From contig NZ_BMOD01000039.1 in the NCBI RefSeq assembly GCF_014646895.1, forward strand, positions 1 to 30,697: DNA of 30,697 nt. The letters run 5' to 3'. This stretch comes from Deinococcus roseus. Its GTDB lineage: Bacteria > Deinococcota > Deinococci > Deinococcales > Deinococcaceae. How positions within the stretch are numbered: the stretch's first letter is position 1; the number at the start of each line of letters is the position of its first letter. Below the pieces are notes generated by a model, which was not told where the DNA came from, did not search any database, and worked only from the letters and a program-made list of their open reading frames with translations. This document shows, in pieces, positions 24,746 to 30,697 of the stretch. Position numbers and translations under genes: made by a program.

Positions 24746-25552
24746 CTATGCATGGGTGATCACCCCGGTGGAAACCAGCAGCAGGATCACAGTCCCTGCC
24801 ACAATGCGGTAGAGGGCGAAACCCTGAAAATTGTGCCGGGAAATGAACCTGAGCAGCCACCCAATGGCCAGCAAACTGACTCCAAACGACACCAGCAGAC
24901 CGATGAAAATGGTGGAGGCCCCCTGCTGACCCACCTCGTGCAGGTCTTTGATCAGGGAGAGCAGGGATGCACCTCCGAGCACCGGAATCGAGAGGTAGAA
25001 ACTGAAACCCGTTGCTGCAGAACGGCTCATGCCCGAGAACATTCCTCCCAGGATGGTGCTGGCACTCCTGGAAACGCCGGGGATCAACGCAAAGATCTGG
25101 GCCAGACCCACGATGAGGGCCTGCCTCAGAGTGATCCCTGTGGTCTCATGGGTGGTTTCCCGTCTGGGCAACTGTTCTACAATGAGCATCACGATGCCCC
25201 CCACAATCAGCGAGATCGCCACCACTGTGGCATTGAAAAAATGGGTTTCAATGGTCTTCTTGAACAGCAAGGCCAGAATCCCGGCCGGCAAAGCTGCAAT
25301 GAGGATGCCCAGCCAGAACTGTCGGACCTCTTTCGAGGTGGTGAGTCTCTGGGCCTGTTTGATGATGTCCCGAAAGTAAAACACCAGCACGGCCAGCACA
25401 CCACCGAGTTGAATGAGAATTTCGAATGCGTTGCTGCTCCTAAAGTGCAACAGGTCGGCAGTGACGATCAGGTGCCCGGTGGAGGAAATGGGCAGGAATT
25501 CGGTGATGCCTTCCACCACGCCCATGATTGCGGCTTTGATCGAATCTAACAT
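24746..25552 (-). CDS. uppP: Undecaprenyl-diphosphate phosphatase
   Basis: A 268-residue BacA/UppP-type integral membrane enzyme that removes one phosphate from undecaprenyl diphosphate, recycling the lipid carrier for peptidoglycan and other wall polymers. The two signature motifs are present: EGITEFLPISSTGH at residues 14-27 and the PGVSRSASTI motif near residue 170. ATG 25552 is preceded by AGGAG. Its first 7 bp overlap the end of the histidine kinase gene, so it belongs to the same operon. That coupling suggests control by the two-component system. Overproduction of this enzyme is known to give bacitracin resistance. Confidence 0.96.
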   Translation of the reverse strand: MLDSIKAAIMGVVEGITEFLPISSTGHLIVTADLLHFRSSNAFEILIQLGGVLAVLVFYFRDIIKQAQRLTTSKEVRQFWLGILIAALPAGILALLFKKTIETHFFNATVVAISLIVGGIVMLIVEQLPRRETTHETTGITLRQALIVGLAQIFALIPGVSRSASTILGGMFSGMSRSAATGFSFYLSIPVLGGASLLSLIKDLHEVGQQGASTIFIGLLVSFGVSLLAIGWLLRFISRHNFQGFALYRIVAGTVILLLVSTGVITHA

Positions 25553-26850
25553 GTGGGGTTCTCCTGTGAAAGGTGCTGCTGGGCTTCTGCAAGTTGAAAC
25601 TTTACGGTGACCTGAAAGCCCTCTGGGAGCCAGTGGGGTGTGAGGGTGGCATTCCACTGCTGGCACACCGAGGCCACGAAAGCCAGGCCCAGACCGGAAC
25701 CTGCTGGGTGATGGGGAGACATGCCCCGCTCCAGGGGGCGAAGCAGGCGTTCCCACTCTTCTCGGGGAGGACCCTTTCCTGCGTCCTGCACTGTCAGCTG
25801 GTGATCTTCCACCTGCAGCAGGATGTTTTCGTTTGCAGGCCCGTATTTGAGGGCATTGTCCAGCAGGTTGAAAATGAGTTGCTGCAAGGCAACGGTTTCG
25901 GCCTGCACCCAGCTGGACTGCAGCTGGGTTTGAATCTGCTGTCTAACTGACTCAGGGAATTCTTGCACGGCCTGTTGCACAGCCAGTTGCAAATCCACCT
26001 GTTCCACCAGCACCTGTTCGGCTTGACTGAATTTGAGGAGGGTTTCGGTGAGGTTCACCAGACGGTCCACTCCCCCTTGCATTTCGCTGAGGTGTTTCTG
26101 GTAGGAGGAAATGTCTCTTTCCCGGGCCAACGCCAGGCCAATGCGGCCTTGCAGGATGGTGAGGGGGGTGCGCAGTTCATGGGCAGCCAGTCGAGCAAAA
26201 GTCTTTTCCCGCTCGATGGTTGATTGCAGGTGGTCCAGCATTTCATTGAAGGTGAGCACCAGCTGGGCCATTTCATCGTTTCCAATCACCCCAGGCACAC
26301 GCTCCTGGTAACGTCCGGTTTCGGTGATCTCCCTGGCCTTGCGGGTGACCGTGTCCACCGGCCTGAGGGCCCGGTCGGCCAACAGGTAACCCAGCCCCAT
26401 CGAGAGCAGCATCAGGACCAGATAGATCGGCAGCAGGATCCTGAGCAGGGTTTTCAGAAACAGAGTGCTTTCATGGGTGTCCTTGCCCACCATCAGGACA
26501 GTCTGGGCGTTCAGGGGAAGAACCAGCAAGCGGAATTTCTCTCCGGAATACCAGCCCACAGGGTGCAATGCTTTCATCAGGGGATGGGGTACGCCACTCT
26601 GGGCAAGGACCAGGCCCGAATGGTCCATCACCACCACGCTGAAATCTGCGGTGATTTGCGCGTCGTCCAGGTTGAGTTGTCTATCTTCCTGCAGGTTCTG
26701 CCTGAGCACAGCCCCCACATCTTCCAGGGCTGTGTCGGTGTTTTTCTGGATTTGCCCTCGGGTGCCCCAGAACACCCCCAGGGCGGCCAGGGCCAGCAGC
26801 AGCGAGGTGAGCAGTGCATAGGTGAGGGTGAGGCGCAGCCGGAGGTTCAT
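25546..26850 (-). CDS. Sensor histidine kinase (HAMP)
   Basis: A 434-residue membrane kinase: TM1 at about 7-29, an extracytoplasmic loop to about 132, TM2 at about 133-158, HAMP at about 160-212, a HisKA domain with the phospho-acceptor His224 in FARLAAHELRTPL, and a HATPase_c domain. The N box is NLLDNALKYG (328-337) and the G2 box is GSGLGL. The G1 box reads DAGKGPP instead of the usual DxGxGI, and the F box is degenerate. It overlaps the response regulator by 4 bp and uppP by 7 bp. The sensed signal is unknown; a lipid-II-cycle or envelope cue is suggested by uppP. Confidence 0.93.
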   Translation of the reverse strand: MNLRLRLTLTYALLTSLLLALAALGVFWGTRGQIQKNTDTALEDVGAVLRQNLQEDRQLNLDDAQITADFSVVVMDHSGLVLAQSGVPHPLMKALHPVGWYSGEKFRLLVLPLNAQTVLMVGKDTHESTLFLKTLLRILLPIYLVLMLLSMGLGYLLADRALRPVDTVTRKAREITETGRYQERVPGVIGNDEMAQLVLTFNEMLDHLQSTIEREKTFARLAAHELRTPLTILQGRIGLALARERDISSYQKHLSEMQGGVDRLVNLTETLLKFSQAEQVLVEQVDLQLAVQQAVQEFPESVRQQIQTQLQSSWVQAETVALQQLIFNLLDNALKYGPANENILLQVEDHQLTVQDAGKGPPREEWERLLRPLERGMSPHHPAGSGLGLAFVASVCQQWNATLTPHWLPEGFQVTVKFQLAEAQQHLSQENPTC

Positions 26851-27515
26851 CCTTCTCCCAGACGGTACCCCACGCCCCGGAGGGTGTCGATCACCCCTTC
26901 ACCGGTTTTTTTCCTGAGGGTGGAGATGTACACATCAATGACTTTGGGTTCAATGCTGGATTCTCCAGCCCAGATGCGGTCCAGGATGTCGGATCGGGAA
27001 AACACCCGACCGGGGTGGTGGGCAAACAGGGACATGAGCTGGTATTCCCTGTGGGTGAGGTTCACCTGCAAAGCATCCCGAACCGCCTGGTGCCGGGTGA
27101 GGTCCAGTTTCCAGCCTGCTGCCAGAGGGAGCAGGTTATGGGCCTGTCCTGCCCCTCTGCGCAAGAGGACCTGCAGGCGGGCGATGAGTTCCCGGTGCTG
27201 GAAGGGCTTGGTGAGGTAATCGTCCCCGCCAAGTTGCAAGCCCCTGACCCGGTCATCCAGGGCACCTCGGGCGGTCAGGTACAGGATCGGGGTTTGCACC
27301 CCCTCCAGTCGCAGCTGTTCTCCAAGGTGAAATCCAGCCTCTGGTCCTTCTGGAAGCATCACGTCCAGCACGAGCAGTGCATAAGGGTAAAGGGGAAGCA
27401 GGTGGAGGGCTTCAGTGGCACCTCCAGCAACATCACAGGTGTAACCTTCTTCGGTGAGCGTGTCGACCAGCAGCCGCTGGATGCCCGGGTCATCTTCCAC
27501 AATCAGAATGCGCAT
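26847..27515 (-). CDS. OmpR-family response regulator
   Basis: A 222-residue protein. The receiver domain begins MRILIVEDDPGIQRLLVDTL, with the phospho-acceptor Asp in LVLDVMLPEG, Thr in YLTARGA and Lys in YLTKPF. The winged-helix domain (residues about 130-220) ends with IDVYISTLRKKTGEGVIDTL followed by RGVGYRLGEG. Start 27515 is at the conserved N-terminus; the ribosome site is weak. It is probably translated from the same transcript as the small upstream peptide, the kinase and uppP. It may bind the 11-bp-spaced repeats at 27910-27929. Confidence 0.94.
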   Translation of the reverse strand: MRILIVEDDPGIQRLLVDTLTEEGYTCDVAGGATEALHLLPLYPYALLVLDVMLPEGPEAGFHLGEQLRLEGVQTPILYLTARGALDDRVRGLQLGGDDYLTKPFQHRELIARLQVLLRRGAGQAHNLLPLAAGWKLDLTRHQAVRDALQVNLTHREYQLMSLFAHHPGRVFSRSDILDRIWAGESSIEPKVIDVYISTLRKKTGEGVIDTLRGVGYRLGEG

Positions 27516-27658
27516 GAAAGACCCAGAGCAAAGAGAGGGGGGCAAAAAAGACACAGCATGTCTTACAGCATGCCGCACCCTGGTTAATTCTCGGTATAGT
27601 CCTGGCGAGATGCAGCTGAAAGGATGCTCCAGCACCGCTCAGAGATCAAAACAAGGGG

Positions 27659-27814
27659 TTAAATCCAGTGGCCAGAAGCCTGTTGCTGGGTGGTTGCCAC
27701 AGAAACATCCAGGTGGGGACGGGAGACAGGCATGCGGTTTGCAACCAGCAACACCAGTCCTCCGATCATGCCTCCACACACCAGACCGATCAAGAGTGAA
27801 ATCAAAAACAGCAT
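27659..27814 (-). CDS. Small single-span membrane peptide (51 aa)
   Basis: ATG 27814 is preceded by a near-perfect AGGAGGTGA ribosome site. The frame encodes MLFLISLLIGLVCGGMIGG, then VLLVANRMPVS and a polar tail (TTQQQASGHWI). Residues 1-26 form a glycine-rich transmembrane segment, which resembles small proteins of the DUF3789 kind in pattern only. It lies 143 bp upstream of the response regulator on the same strand and is the first translatable frame after the candidate promoter. It could modulate the kinase. It was recognised by reading the sequence and is not homologous to anything I can name. Confidence 0.6.
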   Translation of the reverse strand: MLFLISLLIGLVCGGMIGGLVLLVANRMPVSRPHLDVSVATTQQQASGHWI

Positions 27815-27859
27815 GTCTGTTCACCTCCTGGGGATTGCCCCTGCCTTTCTGCACTTCAC

Positions 27860-27929
27860 TTTAGAGAAAGACACTGAAAGGAGACTGAGCTCAGCTGAGA
27901 CACAAATGAGAATCCTGACTGAATCCTGA
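27860..27929 (-). promoter_or_regulatory. OmpR/PhoB-type direct repeats and possible promoter of the sensor operon
   Basis: TCAGGATTC occurs twice in gene orientation (27929-27921 and 27918-27910) with an 11-bp period, the helical repeat used by OmpR/PhoB-family dimers. A CTCAGCTGAG palindrome follows, then a possible -10 TCTAAA at 27865-27860. The promoter itself is weak. Autoregulation by the response regulator is inferred. Confidence 0.45.
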
Positions 27930-28029
27930 TGCTCAACAGTCGGCTTGCCTGGGTCTGGGTCTGAATCTGATCAAAAGCACTCCAGGGCACCGTGCCTGTG
28001 AGCCAACTGGAATTTTTGGCAGGCCTGTT

Positions 28030-28333
28030 TCAGGATGACCTGCGTTTTGGACAGTAGTGTTGATTGATGCGTTCCACATCTCCGGCTTCCACAGCATCCA
28101 GAAGTTGCTGACAGCGGTGCTCGAACTGGGAAGCAGACTCCTGAAGGGTGACCTTTGAGCACCCATCCACAGCTTTCATTTGCACCTCGGTGTGGTCCCT
28201 CAGGTGGCTGGGAGCAATGTGTTGGATGTGCCTCAGGCACAGGGTGGTGACTTCATGGGTTGCGGTGACCTACCATGATGTGGTCGCGTTGATCCCGCAG
28301 CACCCGCTGAGAAATGTTCTGGAACAGTGTCAT
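28030..28333 (-). pseudogene. Small helical protein gene, frameshifted
   Basis: ATG 28333 with AAGGACC upstream opens MTLFQNISQRVLRDQRDHIM, which ends after 26 codons. One base out of frame the sequence continues as THEVTTLCLRHIQHIAPSHL, a central EVQMKAVDGCSKVTLQESA and a tail INQHYCPKRRSS, then stop at 28030. The total length (304 nt) is one over a multiple of three. Joined, it would be a roughly 100-residue, mostly helical protein with several Cys and His. I do not recognise the family. The shift near GTAGGTCACC could be a real mutation or a sequencing error. Confidence 0.55.
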
Positions 28334-28377
28334 GGTGGTCCTTATCGGAGCAGGGAGGGCTTTACATGTTCGTTTCA

Positions 28378-28389
28378 TGAGAATTCTCA
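28378..28389. promoter_or_regulatory. TGAGAATTCTCA palindrome upstream of the small gene
   Basis: A perfect 12-bp palindrome lies 45 bp upstream of ATG 28333 in the gap between the small gene and the PAP2 gene. Its position suits an operator for the small gene. The half-site TGAGAAT also appears near the response-regulator repeats (TGAGAATCCTGA at 27907). The binder is unknown. Confidence 0.35.
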
Positions 28390-28485
28390 CTGGAGTGATG
28401 GTAGCAGTTCGCCCAAATCAAGTGGCCTGCTTTGTTTCCTGGGACTTTTGACGTCTTCCAATTGCCCTGCGTCCCACTCCATGAT

Positions 28486-29223
28486 TTAAGCGTTTTGAGC
28501 GGTTGAAGATGCTTCGTCGGGAGTGGGTTTTTCAGGATCGGTGGAGTGGTGGCTTTTGAAAATCCGCCAGCAGGCCAGAGACCAGGCCATGCCCGCAGCC
28601 CAGCCACAGAGCACGTCGGTGGGGTAATGCACCCCCAGGTAAATCCGGCTCAGTCCCACACACAGCGCAAAACCAACCCCCAGGATGAACACCATCCAGC
28701 GGTACCGGGTGTGCCACAGCATCGCAATGAGTGCAGTTGCCAGCGCTGCAGAGAACATGGCGTGCCCACTGGGAAAACTGGCTGCAGGTTCATTCACCAG
28801 ACGCTCCCAGAACTGGGGTCTGGTGCGATTGAACACCATTTTGGCCAGGATGTTCATCCCGGCAGCCCCCAGGGTGGCCAGCAGAAAGTACAGGCCGTAC
28901 CTGCTGCTTTTTTTCCAGGCGATCAGGCAGATCACCAGACTGAGGGGGCCAATGAAATTGACGCTTCCCACAAAAGAGAAGGTGAGGGCCAGAGCGTCCA
29001 GGGTGGGCGTGGCGTGGGTGTGGACCAGGCGCATGAACGGCTCTTCAAAAGCAAAAATTTGTTTTTCCATCAGGTCTTCGGCGATCAGGCCCACCCCCAG
29101 CAAGGGAAGCAGCACCCCCAGGATCCAGATGGTGAGGGACTTCCAGTGCAGTTGAAACGTGTGGCCAACTTGATTGTTCATGGAGTCCAGTGTGTCTTTT
29201 TGGAGGCCCGTCTTCTGTGGCAT
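28486..29223 (-). CDS. PAP2-family lipid phosphatase
   Basis: A 245-residue membrane protein with about six helices and all three motifs of the PAP2 superfamily: KMVFNRTRP (KX6RP), SFPSGHAM (PSGH) and SRIYLGVHYPTD (SRX5HX3D). Such enzymes dephosphorylate phosphatidic acid, PGP or undecaprenyl diphosphate (BcrC type). With uppP in the same block, a role in lipid-carrier recycling is plausible but not shown. The start is taken as ATG 29223; ATG 29181 is an alternative and neither has a strong ribosome site. It is divergent from the second COG4705 gene. Confidence 0.92.
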   Translation of the reverse strand: MPQKTGLQKDTLDSMNNQVGHTFQLHWKSLTIWILGVLLPLLGVGLIAEDLMEKQIFAFEEPFMRLVHTHATPTLDALALTFSFVGSVNFIGPLSLVICLIAWKKSSRYGLYFLLATLGAAGMNILAKMVFNRTRPQFWERLVNEPAASFPSGHAMFSAALATALIAMLWHTRYRWMVFILGVGFALCVGLSRIYLGVHYPTDVLCGWAAGMAWSLACWRIFKSHHSTDPEKPTPDEASSTAQNA

Positions 29224-29360
29224 TTCCCGCCGATTCTGACCTGTAAATTCACGAAAAGTTCATCCAGCAGGGACTATACCAGAATTATACCATTGTGAAT
29301 TATGCTCAGCAGTCGGCCCTGGACGCAAGCCCATTTGCTCCGGGTTCAAAGGAGCATCCC

Positions 29361-30158
29361 ATGGCATTCCACAACCCATCCCTGTCTGATTCTGAGCCTC
29401 CAGCGAACCTGTGGAGCAAGGTCCCAGAAGTCACCGTGTTCTTCTGGATCATCAAGGTGCTGGCCACCACCGTCGGAGAAACCGCAGCCGATTTTTTGAA
29501 TGAGACCCTGAACCTCGGGCTCACTGGCACCACCCTGGTGATGTCTGTGTTGCTGATTGTGGCTTTGGTGGTGCAGTTCCGCACCCGAAAGTACGTCCCG
29601 GGCGTGTACTGGGTGAATGTGGTGCTGATCAGCGTGGTGGGCACCCTGATCACCGACAACCTCACCGACCACCTGGGGATCAGTTTGTGGACCAGCACCG
29701 GGGTGTTTGCGGTGCTGCTGGTCCTTACCTTCCTGGGGTGGTACCGTTCAGAACGCACCCTCTCTATCCATTCGATTTTCACCCCCAGACGGGAAGGCTG
29801 GTACTGGCTGACCATCCTGTGGACCTTCAGCCTGGGCACCGCTGCTGGAGACCTGCTGGCCGAAACCCTGAATGTGGGGTATTTCTTCTCGATCTTGATT
29901 TTCGCTGGGGCAATCGCTGTGATCGGTGTGGGCCACCTGATCGTGCGGGGGAATGGGATTGTGGCGTTCTGGCTGGCGTACATCCTCACCCGTCCCCTCG
30001 GGGCCTCTGTGGGGGATTGGCTTTCCCAGGCGAAAGATGATGGTGGACTGGGGCTGGGCACCACCACCACCAGTGTGGTGTTCTTGCTGCTGATTCTGGG
30101 CCTCACGGTGTACCTGACCGTCAGCAAGCGGGACCAGCTGGTTGTTGAATCCAGGTGA
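29361..30158 (+). CDS. COG4705 multi-spanning membrane protein, second copy
   Basis: A 265-residue paralogue of the protein at 23741-24526. It has the family opening LWSKVPEVTVFFWIIKVLAT and the four repeated units: GETAADFLNE, GTLITDNLTD, GTAAGDLLAE and GASVGDWLSQ. About eight helices are predicted. ATG 29361 follows AAGGAG and is preferred over ATG 29295. It is transcribed away from the PAP2 gene from a 137-bp shared region containing two GAATTAT repeats (29282, 29297). No enzymatic motif is recognisable. The repeated acidic residues in the membrane might line a transport path; that is inference. Confidence 0.9.
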   Translation: MAFHNPSLSDSEPPANLWSKVPEVTVFFWIIKVLATTVGETAADFLNETLNLGLTGTTLVMSVLLIVALVVQFRTRKYVPGVYWVNVVLISVVGTLITDNLTDHLGISLWTSTGVFAVLLVLTFLGWYRSERTLSIHSIFTPRREGWYWLTILWTFSLGTAAGDLLAETLNVGYFFSILIFAGAIAVIGVGHLIVRGNGIVAFWLAYILTRPLGASVGDWLSQAKDDGGLGLGTTTTSVVFLLLILGLTVYLTVSKRDQLVVESR

Positions 30159-30273
30159 AGTTCATGGGCCCAGAAACAGTCATGGCTGAAATTCATGGGG
30201 ATGGCCCTGTGCCGTTCATTTTCTGTGGCCTCAAAGCCTGTACTTCCGGCCTGTGGTCGGGTAACGCCCTTTC

Positions 30274-30551
30274 ATGCCCACCGACTTCCTGACCCCCGAG
30301 CAGGCCCAGCGTTACGGCACCTACGCAGCAGAACCCTCTGAGGAGCAGCTGGAAAAGTATTTTCAGCTGGATGACTTTGATCTGGACTTCATCGAAACCT
30401 GCCGACTGGGTGCAGGACGGCTTGGATTTGCCTTGCAACTGACCACCCTCAGGTTCCTGGGAACTTTCCCCAGAGATGTGCGCAAAGTTCCCCGCACCGT
30501 GCGAAAATTTGTGGCCAAACAACTCAGCATGGACAGCAGAGAGCTAAGTAC
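30274..30551 (+). pseudogene. Tn3-family transposase, N-terminal fragment
   Basis: The frame begins MPTDFLTPEQAQRYGTYAAE and continues through LDDFDLDFIETCRLGAGRL to KFVAKQLSMDS. This is the DUF4158 N-terminus of Tn3-family transposases. Homology breaks at about 30551, after roughly 90 of 950-1000 residues, where another element begins. It is a different lineage from the intact transposase at 661-3654. It is non-functional. Confidence 0.8.
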
Positions 30552-30565
30552 CTCCCGGATAAACA

Positions 30566-30697
30566 TCAGATTTGCACGGCTCCAAGCAGCTTGAAGGCGG
30601 CCAGCAAGGCCTCCGTTAGCTGAGATTTTGCACCTATCCAGCCCTTGGAAAAGGATGCAGTTCTGAGTCGGTGAAAAGCTGATCCTGCAGCATCAAG
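30566..30697 (-). pseudogene. Possible C-terminus of another transposase (runs off the window)
   Basis: The minus strand has an open frame to the window edge ending SKGWIGAKSQLTEALLAAFK, then LLGAVQI and stop at 30566. Its position just inside the break of the Tn3 fragment suggests an inserted IS whose transposase ends here. The family was not identified; only 43 residues are visible. Confidence 0.35.

Noticed and set aside
27639..27854. 71-residue minus-strand frame overlapping the small membrane peptide
   Set aside because: No ribosome site and low-complexity composition; the 51-residue frame has a near-perfect ribosome site and a membrane helix.
29259..29303. GAATTAT direct repeats between PAP2 and the COG4705 gene as a defined operator
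   Set aside because: Fifteen-bp spacing and AT-rich content also fit ordinary promoter sequence; no clear -35/-10 pair could be set.

Overview
The window looks like an accessory region of a Deinococcus-type chromosome. This is an inference from the mix of families: a polyol ABC uptake cassette, two COG4705 membrane proteins, Tn3-type transposase genes, and mostly strong AGGAGG-type ribosome sites in a moderately GC-rich background. No rRNA, tRNA or CRISPR array was seen.

Layout. (1) 1-660 is a junkyard of nested mobile-element pieces: the 3' end of a group II intron inside an IS3-type orfA, a second orfA fragment, and a histidine-kinase fragment cut off by what looks like a Tn3-type end. (2) 661-3654 is a full-length Tn3-family transposase. 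(3) 3844-6127 holds a Bcr/CflA-like efflux pump behind an AraC-family regulator. (4) 6312-11256 is a run of seven same-strand genes: SDR, two aldo-keto reductases, a frameshifted cupin, DUF2255, a cyclophilin-like protein and a DMT exporter. It is followed upstream by another aldo-keto reductase (11940-12932). (5) 13540-19358 is a polyol cluster: Zn-dependent sorbitol/xylitol-type dehydrogenase, two ABC permeases, a binding protein, and a divergent LacI-family regulator with its probable operators. No ABC ATPase is present. (6) 19620-22641 contains an SDR gene and a second AraC regulator, bracketed by a recombinase remnant and an intact serine recombinase. (7) 22804-30158 is a cell-envelope block: phosphoesterase, two COG4705 paralogues, uppP, a two-component system, an unlisted 51-residue membrane peptide, a frameshifted small gene and a PAP2 phosphatase. 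(8) 30274-30697 is another broken Tn3 transposase, interrupted by a second element.

The most interesting signals are regulatory. A direct-repeat box, consensus about ATCAGGCAAAAATCCG in gene orientation, lies upstream of the AraC regulator at 6127, the seven-gene operon, the aldo-keto reductase at 12932 (weaker) and the SDR at 19967. Two of these promoters have two boxes exactly 21 bp apart, and the proximal box is exactly 30 bp from a -10 element. This resembles AraC half-site geometry and suggests one aldehyde/carbonyl-stress regulon (compare YqhC with yqhD/dkgA in E. coli) spread over the window. A second circuit is the LacI-family operator ATGGACGCGRGTCCAT, found at the polyol promoter and again just downstream of the lacI-type gene, together with a CRP-like palindrome. 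A third is the small peptide + response regulator + kinase + uppP operon, preceded by 11-bp-spaced direct repeats of OmpR/PhoB type.
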